From Chrysoporthe austroafricana (lineage: Eukaryota; Ascomycota; Sordariomycetes; Diaporthales; Cryphonectriaceae): a stretch of 64,000 nt of DNA. Positions 1-11,533 of the stretch are shown in pieces. Made by a program: the position numbers and the translations under genes. The DNA is taken from assembly GCA_001051155.2 (NCBI GenBank), contig JYIP02000005.1:1302001-1366000 (forward strand), read 5' to 3'. The notes beneath the pieces were generated by a model. That model searched no databases, was not told the DNA's origin, and saw only the letters and a program-made list of their open reading frames with translations. Position 1 is the stretch's first letter, and every line of letters starts with the position of its first letter.

Positions 1-620
1 CCTTGATCTCGGTCTTCTGTTTGGAGGTTGTGTAGGCGGATGGGCAGTACGTTGAGAAGGAATAGACGAGGAACTGAGAGTCCTCTTGGGAGATCGTTGC
101 GGGTAGAGGCCGGTAAGCATCGGTATAGTAGTAGGTAATGGAGAGAGTCTGCTCCTCGCCTGCCTTTAGAGGTTCGGGAAACTTGATCCTGTAATACTGG
201 ATGGCGCTGTGTTTTATCTTCGCGTTAGCTCCTGTTGTTCCCTCTCGACATTAGCCAGGCCAGGAATTCCTACCTCTCTGGGTCGAACTCTACAGCGTCT
301 ACCGCAAATGGTCCTGCATCTGCATTCTTCTTGTCCTTCACCTCAAGGCCTCCCACCCTGGACATCTGGCCCGGGGTGAAGGGGATGAAGTACTCATCCT
401 GAGGCTCCTTTGCTATGTTCTCGATCTTGGTGTTGATGATCTCCTTGGCGTAGTTCTTCTCGAGCGAGATAATATGTACCAAGTTTGCATTCTTGAAGAC
501 TTGAGGCGGCTTGAAGGTAGAGGGCAGCGAGATCTTGGATGTCTGGGTAGAGTCGAAGGATGTCGCCGCAACCAAGGACAGGCACGAGACGAACGCTGGC
601 AGCAGTACTGCGAACTTCAT
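1..620 (-). CDS. OST1: Oligosaccharyltransferase subunit OST1 (ribophorin I), 5' part only
   Basis: Subunit of the ER-membrane oligosaccharyltransferase that moves the lipid-linked glycan onto Asn of nascent proteins. The start at 620 gives a signal peptide (MKFAVLLPAFVSCLSLVAA) followed by the ribophorin I N-terminal domain. Exon 1 is 274-620. A 67-nt GT..AG intron (207-273) follows, and exon 2 runs from 206 off the window edge. The join reads DPES-AIQYYRIKFPEPL and stays open to base 1, continuing with ITYYYTDAYRPLPATI, typical of the family. About 180 residues are visible of a family length near 480, so the C-terminal membrane anchor is missing only because of the window edge. It is divergent from the hexokinase gene, 1.3 kb away. 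The frame across the join was seen directly; the family was recognised by eye. Confidence 0.93.
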
Positions 621-1951
621 CTTGATAGACGAGTAGAGGGCGCGCCTGTATGACTGCGCAGCCCAAAAATGAGAACAGAAAAACCAGAAGCAGAGAAGAG
701 GAGAAAGGGGGTGAAGGTGACGAGATCAATTGGTCATTGACCGTCTGTTGTCGAAAACTCGTAATCACCAACCTTGCCTTTCTAGAAGTTCACCTGCGAC
801 GACGACGACGTGGATCGCAAAGGACAGCTCGCTGCTGTGGTAGCTCCCCAGAAAGATTACGTTGACCCTTTGCCAAGACGGGAGCTAAGCGATATTCGGT
901 GCAGTGGCTCAGTACGTACCTGCTAAAGATTCCAAGGTGCTGCCGGTGTGGCTGGAGTGCCGTCACAGCCACAGATGCCACACAGTAGGAATCAGGGAAC
1001 AAGGGTTGGCTCAGTGGTGTCATGGTGGGGTTCTCTTCAACTCGATTCAAGCGAGCATTTGAGGTAGCATGGCGGGGTAGCCAAGCTGCTAAGGCCGCTA
1101 AGGCTGCTAGGCTGCTAGACCACCACCTCCTTGTGCGGTGATACTGGAGGAATGGTCATGCCACATGTCGTATGCCATTACTTCAGACTTTCTCAAGTTG
1201 CACACTTTGGGCCGTTCGATCTCACCATGATACGCCACGAAGAGTAGAAGCCTTTCATCTTGTGAGGTCCGTACCCTGCGAGCCACACTGAGGCGTTGGG
1301 CATCTCCAAGGCCATCATCCGCTGCAGAGGCTATCCCTGCTCTCGAAGCTACGAGACCCAAAGAGTGCAACTTGACTCGTAGGATGAAAAACTCAGGCCA
1401 CAAGTGAGCGTTCTTTACTGTAGAGCCCTACCAGTATACCGTACCACTGGGACGGGACCAGACGTGCGGGCGCCACGGACCGTTGGAAAGAAGGGTCATG
1501 CTCACCCTATGCAGCGTCGGGAAATAGCCGGAGACTTAAAAAAGAAGCCATCTGGAACTGGTATGGTGTGGTGAGGAAGTTCACCCGGGGATCGGATACT
1601 TTTCCAAACCTTTCCTCGGCCTCTTATCTAAGTCTCCTGGCCTTCGTTGGCCAATACACAGTATCTTGTCTGGAAGTCCAGTCCCGCCCTGAACCCTGGA
1701 CAAGGGTAGCTCGACCTCTGGGGGACCCACTTTGACGGCCTTGCCTCAACCTTGTCCACTGGGCCCATCCTCTCTCGTCTTCCCAAACGCCGACCTTACT
1801 CTCGGTACGACTTACCTTCAACCACCACACCCACCCTGCTCACGCTCGCGATCCGATACCTGGTACCGAAGGGCAGCATTAAGTCTTCACTGGCTTGCTT
1901 GCTCTGCTAATCTGACTCTCTTCTGCACTCCACCTCAATCAAACAGTCAAC
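621..1951. promoter_or_regulatory. Divergent intergenic region OST1 / hexokinase
   Basis: This 1.33-kb spacer holds both promoters and the hexokinase 5' UTR. Open frames on either strand here are short, unrelated to one another and show no family resemblance. The part from about 1740 to 1950 is pyrimidine-rich (CT and CCACC runs), as is common before fungal start codons, and ends in a favourable context at the ATG (AGTCAAC before it). No RNA gene or repeat was seen. Confidence 0.5.
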
Positions 1952-4639
1952 ATGGTCGGCTTGGGCCCAAAGAAGCCACCCTCCCGCAAGGGAACTGGTA
2001 AGTCCTACTCTTCTCTACTCAGCTGCTATTCACCTCCTACATCATGGTCTTGCTTGCTGTTTGCTGTATGGGGCGTTTGCACGAATGATCCCCTGTTCTA
2101 CCCACTGGGATAGTCGGATTCTGGTATCAGATCAAGTAGGAACAAGGCAGACCAAGTGGTTGATAGCTCTTGCACTTCCTCCTACCCTTGCGTCCTCTGG
2201 TTCTGTATAGCTCCAAGATGGACCAAGATTGCTGCTTCACCAGACAGCACCTCTATATTATCATGATACACACCGCGATCTCATCTTCCCGTCGACCTGA
2301 AAGAGACAAGAATCATTATCCAAAACTCAGAGTCCTCATGACACTGTCGTCATACCTTCATGTATCTGTACACTTGGGTTTGCAGTCTGGAACTTGCCCA
2401 AGCTTTCGTCCTTGACCATTTGTTTGCTTTCCCTATTCACCACCTGTCACGTTTGAATCAGGCAAATCCTGCAAACCCCATCTGCTTTCTAGCTCTTAGT
2501 TTGGACTCCCTCCTTCCTACCATCATCCTAGGCGCTTCGCCTCATCTCACCTATAGTCAACAAGATGGCACTTGACAGTCACATGCCTTACTTCTCCCCC
2601 AACGACAAGGCTATTCCTCCCAAAACACTCCGGGGCCATTCATATCACCATCACAGGCATACATTACCAGGAAGCCAGAGTTCGTGCCAGCCTCGGCGTT
2701 CGGGCTCCTTGTCGTTGATTTTACGCCTCGGTACAAGCTTGTCAAGAAGTCTCGCTGATATGCTAAACAACAAATTAGGCTCTTTTGCAGAGATCCCGAA
2801 GGATCTCTTGGCAGAGATCAAGGCTCTGGAGGAGATGCTCACCGTCCCCACGGCGAAGCTGAAGCAGATCACTGATCACTTCGTCAAGGAGCTGGAGAAG
2901 GGTATGTCTGGCGATGCTGGATTCTATGGATTGCTCCCCACTAACGGGTTGATATAGGTCTGAGCGTTGAAGGTGGCAGTATCGTAAGTCTTGTTCACCT
3001 CATCGTCACCCAGATGCCACAATGTGAAAAGGTAGACTGATATCGATAAAGCCCATGAACCCAACCTGGGTCATGTCATTCCCTGATGGCTACGAGACTG
3101 GTACTTTCCTGGCTCTGGATATGGGCGGCACCAACTTGCGTGTGTGCGAGATCACTCTCACAGAGGCCAAGTCCGAGTTCGATATCATCCAGTCCAAATA
3201 CCGCATGCCCGAGGAGCTCAAGACTGGTTCCTCTGAGGAGCTTTGGGAGTATATTGCCGACTGTCTGTCCCAATTCATCGAAACTCACCATGGTACAACC
3301 AACCTCGAGGCACTTCCCCTTGGTTTCACTTTCTCCTACCCCGCAACCCAGAACTACATCGATGAGGGCATTCTGCAGCGCTGGACCAAGGGCTTCGACA
3401 TCGATGGTGTCGAAGGCAAGAACGTTGTCCCCATGTTTGAGGCTGCCCTGGCTTCCCGCGTAGGTCTATGGAAACATCCCATTCTAATGTAGAGGCTAAT
3501 GTACCCCATAGGGAGTCCCTATCAAGCTCTCCGCACTGATCAACGACACCACGGGTACCCTGATCGCCTCTGCCTACACCGACACTAAGATGAAGATTGG
3601 CTGCATCTTTGGTACTGGTTGCAATGCTGCCTACATGGAGAACCTCGGCTCCATTCCCAAGCTCGCCCATATGAACCTGCCTCCTGACACCCCCATGGCC
3701 ATCAACTGCGAGTGGGGTGCCTTCGACAACGAGCACAAGGTTCTGCCTCGCACCAAGTACGATATCATCATCGACAAGGACTCTCCTCGTCCTGGCCAGC
3801 AGGCCTTTGAGAAGATGATCGCCGGTCTGTATTTGGGTGAGATCTTCCGTCTGATCATGGTTGACCTTCACGACAACCACGAGTCCCGTATTTTCGCTGG
3901 CCAGGACATCTCGAAGCTGCGCAAGCCCTACAGTCTGGATTCATCCTTCCTGTCCGCCATTGAAGAGTATGCCTGCCGCGCCCAGAGGCGCTTTTCTTCT
4001 GTCTCCGATTCCTGCAACTGTTCCGAGATTCTCGCGAATGAATCTTCTGACTCCGATTCAACATCGCCTATTGTTTCACGTTCTTCATCTCATGTTCCAA
4101 GTTCAACTCATGTATCCGATTCTGCTTCCGAAGAACTTTCTTCTGCGTTTGTTTTCTTCCAATATATTACAGCCCTTCACTACAGGACTAATGGCTAACC
4201 AACGCGCGTCTCTAGCGACCCCTTTGAGAACCTCCAGGAGACGTTCGACCTCTTCCTCGACAAGCTCGACCTCAAGCCCAACCTGCCCGAGCTCGAGCTC
4301 ATCCGCAAGACGGCAGAGCTCATTGGGACCCGGGCCGCCCGGCTCTCGGCTTGCGGCGTCGCCGCCATCTGCAAGAAGAAGAACTATGAGACCGCCCACG
4401 TCGGCGCCGACGGCTCTGTCTTCAACAAGTATCCCCACTTCAAGAAGCGCGGTGCCGCAGCCCTCCGCGAGATCCTTGACTGGGCCCCCAAGGCCAACCG
4501 CCGTGACGAGGACCCTGTCGAGGTCCTGGCCGCCGAGGACGGTTCTGGTGTCGGCGCCGCGCTCATTGCTGCGCTCACATTGAAGCGTGTCAAGCAGGGC
4601 AACATGGCGGGCATTCTGCACCCCGAGAACTTTGTGTAG
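1952..4639 (+). CDS. Hexokinase (six exons)
   Basis: Cytosolic ATP:hexose 6-phosphotransferase, first step of glycolysis. Exons: 1952-1997, 2779-2901, 2958-2983, 3052-3459, 3512-3966, 4216-4639. They sum to 1482 nt, 493 residues, the usual fungal length. The start MVGLGPKKPPSRKG matches known fungal hexokinase N-termini. Motifs: phosphate-1 LDMGGTNLR near residue 86, sugar-binding LGFTFSYPA near 157, INDTTGT near 211, GTGCNAAY near 236, and the C-terminal GSGVGAAL. The first intron is 781 nt, far longer than the other internal introns (56, 68, 52 and 249 nt), with a TGCTAAAC branch-like site just before its acceptor. The whole core is present, so this looks like an active enzyme rather than a regulatory paralogue. 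Hexokinase fits better than glucokinase because of the N-terminus. It converges on RMT2, 228 bp away. Confidence 0.95.
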
Positions 4640-4867
4640 GCGGGATTTATATCCAGCCTTGTGGCGTGGCTTCGCTGGCTGGCTTTGGCTTGCACTTTTT
4701 TGCATGTTCTCTATTTCCTGGTATGCAATCGATGGCGGCATCTGAGTAGGCTAGGTTTGGAGACAGCCAGTTCTTTCGGCTTTTGAGCGAAGCAGTGTCT
4801 ACAGAAGCACAAAACCTGGGTATCAAAGGTCGGGGGGGTTGCGAGGCCGGAATGGACAATGTAGCCC

Positions 4868-6362
4868 TCAGCCCAAAAAAGTGCAGGTCGGCAGGCGGTA
4901 TTCTGAGATAGAGTTGCGTTAGACCTTGCCCATAGAAAGACCAAAGAAAAAACGGAGGCGCGGAAGAAGAAGAAGAAAAAAAAAGGATTTGCCAGGGAAA
5001 CAACTTACTGTCCAGTGTCCAATACCTCCTCTTGACACCCTCCCACTCGCCCTTCCCGGCCTCCTCTAAGCCTTTAAGGTCAACATCAATCTCTTGCCAG
5101 TCCACATCCATACCTGCATCCGAAAGATGCAACTCAACCACCTTCGTGTAGACATCGTAGCATATCCTCCTATCGGCGCCCAAACCATTAAAAAATCCAA
5201 ATATGCCGTCTGGTTCCAGTAATCCAGGTATATACTCAGTAAAAAACTTCCTCAGCTGGCTGTAATCCTCGCCAAAGGTATCGAAGTACACGGAATCATA
5301 AATCTCGCCCCGCTCTAACAAGATTGGCACAACATCCTGCCATCGTCCCCTGTAGACCTTGTATGCGCCCTCCTCGGGCCCGCTAGCTTCCCACTTCGCA
5401 CCAAATTCCGAGTCTGGCTCGTCGAGGTGTACTAGGACCTCCTCGTGCGCCTCGATAATGTGGTGTCTCGCGGGTTTCGTGTCGGCAAACATGCTGTCGA
5501 TGATTCCCATTCCGAAGCCAATGTTCAGGATCCGCTTTCCGGGAGCGCCCTCTGGAACCAGCGTGTCCACACTCCGCCGCATGATGTCTGTCTCCCACGC
5601 CATCATCACGCCGTTGCCGTCGTCGTCAACGAGCTTGCCGTCGTCGTAGGTGAGCTTCGACCGGAGGTACTTCTCGCTCTTGACCTCGCCGTCCGCACCG
5701 TTCTCGGGTGGGCTGAATGTCGGTTCTGCCGGCTCCGCCATCTCGTCTTGGACGCCCATCTCCTCTTCTGCGTCTGCAAAATCCGCCGCGAGCTGTCTCG
5801 CAGCGACCAGGTCCGGCGCGTCCTCGCCGTCCTCGAGCTCGGGGTTCATGCCGGTCCTGTCGATCTCAACGTGCGCGGGCTCCTCGCCCTCGGCAATGTC
5901 CTCGTCTTCATCCTCGGCTTCCGAGCCGGAGCTGAGCTCCTGGTAGCCATCGAGCAGGCCGAAGAGCATCTCCGCCCGCACGCCGGCCTCGACGCAGAGG
6001 GTATACAGCGCCATCTGACCCAGACGGTGCGCGACGCATCCGGGCGTCTCGTTGTGGTCGTCCACGTCGTTCCAGATGCCGCCCCAGAGGAGCAGCTCGC
6101 TGACGGTGGCCTTGGCCTGCTCGAGGGCAGCCTCGTCGGGGGAGACGCTGCTCGCCGGGCCACACGAGCGAATCGCTGCGTGCAGGGGGGTCTCACCCGT
6201 CGTGGGGTCCTGGACACTCGCCTTGCCCGGCTCGTCAAGCAGTTTCTTGATTGCGGCGACATCGTGGTTCCATGCCGCGTGGAGGATCTCGGAGGTAGCG
6301 GGCGGGCAGGAGGAGGTGATACGCGCGGGGAGGGAGTCGTCGACGGGTTGGGAGGAGGCCAT
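4868..6362 (-). CDS. RMT2: Protein arginine N5 (delta)-methyltransferase RMT2
   Basis: SAM-dependent enzyme that methylates the delta nitrogen of arginine; in yeast the substrate is ribosomal protein L12 (uL11). The main exon is 5009-6362 and a 35-nt last exon is 4868-4902, joined across a 106-nt intron. The join restores the family C-terminus (YWTLD-KYRLPTCTFLG, stop). The 462 residues hold an N-terminal ankyrin-like segment (TTGETPLHAAIR, about residues 55-130), an acidic linker, then the methyltransferase fold with ILNIGFGMGIID near residue 277 and YFDTFGEDY further on. The start at 6362 (MASSQPVDD) was chosen over an in-frame ATG at 6461, because the extra 33 residues do not resemble the family. 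It is divergent from VTC4. Confidence 0.93.
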
Positions 6363-7171
6363 GATGTCGATTCGGCGCAGGAATTCTCTCCTGCGCAATC
6401 GGAAAGTATTTGAGTCTTCCTCGGGGCTAAGAGGTACAGCCTGGGAGCTCTCGTTCCTCAAGTCGCGTCACGGCCTTTGGGGTTGGTGGCATGCGACGAC
6501 GAAGAGGCTTGCCAGGTGCCCCTCCAAAATTTAGTTGCCTGCCGCCGAGTAGCTCCAGAACTGATGCACCGCAAATCTTCTGCTGTACCCCAGTACTCAG
6601 TAGCCTTAGGCGATGTACTCAGTAGACAATTGGCCAATCACAACCATCCGTTGATACAACGTGGGAGGCCCAATTGGGGAAAGCTGAGGAGGCTGGGGGG
6701 TGGTCTAGCTCCTGCCGGTGCTGCTAGTGGGCAAGGCGGGGTGGAGCTATTACGATTTTAGCTCAAGACTGATGAAGATGCTTTCGTTGCCGGCCACCAA
6801 TTCTTGATTGCAATTCCTACGACACACCTACTATTACGCTAGGTGGTCACGAGCTTAACTTTTCCTTTTCTTTCCTTTCGTTCTGGTATCTGCATATCAC
6901 TTTAGTTTAAAAAAAAAAAAAAAAGCCTCACGTCGTCTTCATCTCCCTTGGTAGGCTTTCTTCGTCTCATCTATTGGATTCAACCCTATCATCGCCTGGG
7001 CAGGTTCAAACTCAACCGTCTCACCCACGGGTCTCATTATGGTGAATTCCGGTGCCCATGCTGATCGTTAGAGACCTCAAGACTGGAAGAAGTTCTGTTA
7101 TTCCAAAGCGCCTGCGCTTCACTACAAATCGCTCCAGGCCGTATAAGCGCCTCGCTCCTGGAGTCGTCGTC
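6363..7171. promoter_or_regulatory. Divergent promoter region RMT2 / VTC4, with poly-A tract
   Basis: This 809-bp spacer holds both promoters. A 15-nt poly-A run lies at about 6909-6923, next to pyrimidine-rich DNA (TTTTCCTTTTCTTTCC, about 6858-6875). Such A and T tracts often exclude nucleosomes in fungal promoters; that role is inference. An ATG at 7052 is in frame with VTC4 and could add 40 residues, but the SPX domain starts at the later ATG. No other gene was seen. Confidence 0.45.
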
Positions 7172-9690
7172 ATGAAGTTCGGCGAGCAGCTGCGCTCTTC
7201 CGTCATCAAGGAGTATCAATGGTACTACATAGACTACGAGGGGCTGAAGGCCGATCTTAAGAAGGCTTCCGGCCCAGTTGTCCAAGCACAGGCTGACGCG
7301 CAAGCTGGGGATGGCGCTTCTACGTCGGGCCCACAGACAAAGGCCCGGCCGAAGCGAGAATGGACCGAGGATGACGAGAGCCGGTTTGTGTATCGCCTAG
7401 AGTCCGAGCTGGAGAAGGTCTACCAGAAGCAACAGCTCAAGACCATCGAGATCACACGCCGCCTCCAGACCAGCGAGCGCGATGTCAACGATATTGTCGC
7501 CAGGCTTAACGAGCGGCAACCCGGCAGGGATGGCCCGTCCGAAGAGGAGTTTATGGTCCTGGAGGAGGACCTGAGCGACATTATTGCCGACGTCAACGAC
7601 CTGGCCAAGTTTGTCCAGCTGAATTACACCGGCTTCTACAAGATAATGAAGAAGCACGACAAGATGACCGGGTGGCACATCCGGCCTGTGTTTGAGGCGC
7701 GCATGAAGGCGAAGCCGTTCTTCAAGGACAACCACGAGGAGTTACTAGTCAAGCTGTCCGACCTCTACAATATTGTTCGGACCAGGGGCAATCCAGTCAA
7801 GGGTGACAGTGCCTCCGGCGGCAGCCAGGGCAACTTCATCCGTAATACGACAAAGTACTGGGTGCATCCGGACAACGTCACTGAGCTGAAGCTTATCATT
7901 CTTAAGCACCTACCGGTCTTGGTCTTCAACGGGGCGAAAGAGTTTGAGACGGATGACACTGCTATTACCTCCATCTACTACGACAACCCCGACGTCTGGG
8001 ATTTGTACGAGGGCCGACTCAAGAAGACCGAGGGAGCCGAGGCGATCCGTCTGCGGTGGTACGGCGGCATGGACACTGACAAGATCTTTGTTGAGAGAAA
8101 GACCCATCGGGAGGATTGGACTGGCGAGAAGTCGGTCAAGGAGCGGTTCGATATCAGGGAGAAGCATGTGAACTCCTTCATGAAGGGTGAAATGCTGCCC
8201 GCTGCCATCATCGACAAGCAGAGGAAGACCGGCAAGAAGCCGCAGTCAGAATACGATAAGTCCGAGAAACTGGCGCAGGAAATCCAGTGGGAGGTCCTCA
8301 AGAAAGGATACGAGCCGGTATGCCGGAGCTTCTACCACCGCACTGCCTTTCAATTCCCCGGCGATCTCAGGGTCCGCATCTCGCTCGACACGGACTTGAC
8401 CTTGATTCGGGAAGACAATCTGGATGGGCGCAAAAGAAGCGGCGACAACTGGCGCCGTATGGACATCGGTGTGGACTATCCTTTCTCCCAGCTGCCACCG
8501 GAAGACATATGCCGATTCCCGTACGCCGTGTTGGAGGTGAAGATTCAGACTCAGGCAGGTCAGCAGACTCCTGAATGGGTACGACAGCTGGTCTCGAGTC
8601 ACCTTGTTGAGGCTGTCCCTAAGTTCTCCAAGTTTATTCACGGATGCGCCGTCCTGTTTCCGGATCGTATCAAACTTTTGCCCTTCTGGATGCCCCAGAT
8701 GGACGTTGATATCCGCAAACCTGTAACACACAACTTTGGCATCCAGCGGAGCTCTCACTCCGGTACTACTGGCACATCAGAGGATGAGGACGATGACGAG
8801 TATGATTCGGATGATGAAGAGACCAGGCCGCCGCGGAGGCCAGAAAATAACGGTATCCTTGCGCCTTCCAACGGCTCGCAAGCTGAGACCAACGCCCACG
8901 GAGCCGCGGTGGCTCATCGGTTGCGTCAGGCACAGAATGATGGCACAGTTGATCTCGAGGATCAGACACGACTATTGCCCTCCGCTCAAGACGATGCATA
9001 CGTGCTGTACGAGTCCGATGAAGAAGAGGAGGAAGAGGATAGGCTTGAAGAGGCTAGGAGAGTGGGCGGGTTGACGTACTTTACGACACTCGTGTTGACC
9101 AAGGCGAAGGCTACCGGTCGTGGTGTAGCCTCCAAGCTAGGACACGCCATAGCGACGATGAGGTCGGGCAGTGAGATTCCCGCGCATGAACGAACACTTG
9201 CTTTATATGGCACCACGCAGGTGCAACATAAGAAATTCGAGGCGCCCAAGGGAAAGAAAATATACGTCCCCGTCCGGGTGGAGCCGAAGGTGTACTTTGC
9301 TGCAGAAAGGACCTTCTTGAGTTGGGTATGTACTTCCGCCCCCCCCCCACCGGTTCATTTCTCCCTGCCGCTGTCCTTGGTTATATATGCTGACCCTGCA
9401 AACCGCAGCTCGAATTCTCCATCTACATCGGCACAATTGCAACCACCCTTCTGAACTTCGGCAGCAAGCCCAGTAGGATCTCCTTCGTGGTGTCTGGCGT
9501 CTTCACTCTCGTCGCCATACTCTGCCTGTGCTATTCCGTCGGTGTCTACGTCTACAGGAGCCGATCCATCCGAGCCCGAAAGGCAGCGAAGTTCTACGAC
9601 TACTGGGGCCCGACGTTTCTATGTAGCGCCTTAGTCGTTGCCGTTGCGCTAAATTTTGGATTCGAGGGGCGCGAGAGGAATTGGTGGTAG
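7172..9690 (+). CDS. VTC4: Vacuolar transporter chaperone 4, polyphosphate polymerase
   Basis: Catalytic subunit of the vacuolar VTC complex, which makes inorganic polyphosphate from ATP and passes it into the vacuole. Exons 7172-9325 and 9409-9690 give 811 residues. The start [22 protein letters not shown] is the canonical SPX domain opening (inositol-pyrophosphate sensor, about residues 1-180). The tunnel-shaped catalytic domain follows from about 230 ([17 protein letters not shown]), with basic catalytic patches RLRWYGGM and [15 protein letters not shown]. These match VTC4 rather than the non-catalytic VTC2/3. An acidic linker ([14 protein letters not shown], and a second E-rich run) precedes a C-terminal VTC1-like part with three hydrophobic segments in exon 2. 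The 83-nt intron carries a ten-C run just after its donor. The gene is complete. Confidence 0.95.
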
Positions 9691-10615
9691 GCGGTGTTTT
9701 TTTTTTTTTTAAACTACCAAGGATGAAAGATGAATGAATAGTGTTTCGATAATCAGCGTTTGTATACATATGCTTGGGTACCTGGGGTCAGGTATTGTAA
9801 TTTGATCCTTACGAGGGGTGCTGACCCGAGCGGACATAGCAAGAACAGGACATCCCACTTCGCAACCTCGTGTATAGACTTCGCTCTAGCCTTCAACGGC
9901 ATCAGAGTATTAGTCTATAATTATATGGAATAAGTCAAAGTGAGAACTGCCGATTGCAAATTGAAGTCCATTGCATCGCTACCCAAGCCACGGTTCCCAG
10001 ACGGCCACCCCTGCTACCCGACAAACACTGACCCGGTAACACTTGATTGAGCTGCAGGACTGCCCATCAGGAGCTGCTATTAAGTGGTGCTACGTTCCCT
10101 ACTTCTGGGTGACCAGGATCGGGTTGAGTGTGAATATCTCAGGCACAAATATCGAAGTCGTCCCGTCGCCTAGCGGGGAACCTTCGTTAGGCTGACTAGC
10201 AGTCATCGAATGCTGTGGCACACTACATCTTTGCCAGTGGAAGATGTTTGCTCAGAGACGCTGAAGGATGTCGCGTTGTCATCTCGCCGGCGCTTCCGCC
10301 AGGTACCATAGTACTCGACACAACATACCTCTCGCCGACACGGCATATGTCCTTGTGGGCTCGAACTCTGCGGCGCCAGACTTCTATTCGTACGCTATCA
10401 CGGAGCTACAGAACGCCTCATGTTGACGCATCCATGGGTTTCCATAACACATTAAGATCCTAGCTAAGAACGGTCCTGCCCATCACGGAGCCCGGATTCG
10501 CGAGCTCCCGGTGTATCAACATCGAGAGTCAGAGAGTAAATATTGTGTCTATTCTCGGTCACCTTACCTTCCACAACGAACTGACAGCTTGCACTCTACC
10601 TCCTAAAACACCAAG
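9691..10615. other. Intergenic, no convincing gene; faint coding-like patch
   Basis: This spacer starts with a T14 run in the VTC4 3' region (about 9697-9710). One short frame at about 10300-10430 on the plus strand (containing ADTAYVLVGSNSAAPDF) looks protein-like, but stops bound it on both sides and no start or splice sites fit. It may be a relic linked to the broken locus just downstream. Nothing else is recognisable. Confidence 0.3.
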
Positions 10616-11208
10616 ATGTCCGCCCAGCTTATCTCTTTAACGATTCTTGTATTAGCCCAGGGCCAAGCCTGCTGCATCGTGTTCATCGAGTCGTCGACTG
10701 GCAAGATCAAGAACAGGCGCACCCGTCCCGCGAGGCCGGGACCCCAGGACTTTTTCCGAAGCTATCGCCGCCACCTCTTAAGAACTCGGCAGGACTCAGC
10801 GCGTCCTCTACTCCTGCGTCCTGCTCAAGAAGACCGTAGTCTCAACCTACAACCTGGCCAAGGTAAAGCCGTTTCCCCGACCTTCCCAACCCATATACCG
10901 TATTGCGCCACCTTCTGACCCATCTACTAAATCTCCAACAGTCGCGTCCTAGTCGGCACTTGGTCGTAAAGGCCTCCGTCCAGGACCGCACGCTGACGTC
11001 TGCCACGCAGAACATGAATCACCTCCGGGATATAGACTCCGACGACTTCGTCAGGGAATACAGGGCGGTGATTGGTCATCGGTGACGACAACGACAGTCC
11101 TAACGCGGTGATCTTTATCCACCTACGCGAGGACAACAAGCTCACGGCTAAGATCGTCGGCGGTATCCTGACCTCAGCCGTCTTTCGCCATCAAACCGGG
11201 TGGGAGAG
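10616..11208 (+). pseudogene. Broken or mis-spliced small gene, unknown family
   Basis: Several short protein-like stretches follow one another on the same strand but in different frames. First comes a hydrophobic start (MSAQLISLTILVLAQG). From 10800 there is RVLYSCVLLKKTVVSTYNLAK ending at a GTAAAG donor-like site. After a CCAACAG acceptor near 10941 comes NMNHLRDIDSDDFVREY. From about 11073, in a shifted frame, comes DDNDSPNAVIFIHLRED. The second and third pieces can be joined by a plausible intron, but the last join needs a frameshift. Either this is a decayed gene or I have missed small introns. I do not recognise a family. It sits between VTC4 and the dehalogenase. Confidence 0.3.
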
Positions 11209-11220
11209 GGGGCTGTTTAT

Positions 11221-11252
11221 GTGTGCGTGTGTGCGTGTGTGCGTGTGTGCGC
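11221..11252. repeat. Microsatellite, four copies of GTGTGCGT
   Basis: Four consecutive 8-base units GTGTGCGT, the last ending in C instead of T. Seen directly. The repeat lies downstream of the broken locus and outside any gene I can support. Confidence 0.85.
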
Positions 11253-11533
11253 GGTTCAACCGCGTGTCCGGATTGTATGGCTGTATGACACACTCACCTA
11301 CTGTAGCGTTCGAGATGGGATGCGAGAAGGGAAGTCTCGATATTGTAAGCAAGTGTTACTTCAGGCCAGTATTTATTCCGTAGCAGGCCCGGTTCAGGGC
11401 CGTAAGACAGACTTAGCATGCCTTTGTACAGCACCAGTTTCGCCGTTTACCTTCGCCAAAAATTACGTCTGCAGGTTTCCCTCCCGTTGCACCCATCCGG
11501 AAGCACATGGCTCTCTCCTCACGCAGCAAGAGA

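Noticed and set aside
5445..6413. Long plus-strand open frame of 322 codons
   Set aside because: It lies antisense to the RMT2 exon and has no start context or family resemblance; GC-rich third positions of RMT2 explain the lack of stops.
6477..6761. Plus-strand frame of 94 codons upstream of VTC4
   Set aside because: No family resemblance and it lies in a divergent promoter.
7052..7171. 40-residue N-terminal extension of VTC4
   Set aside because: SPX domains begin at MKFGEQL; the extension has no similarity to the family.
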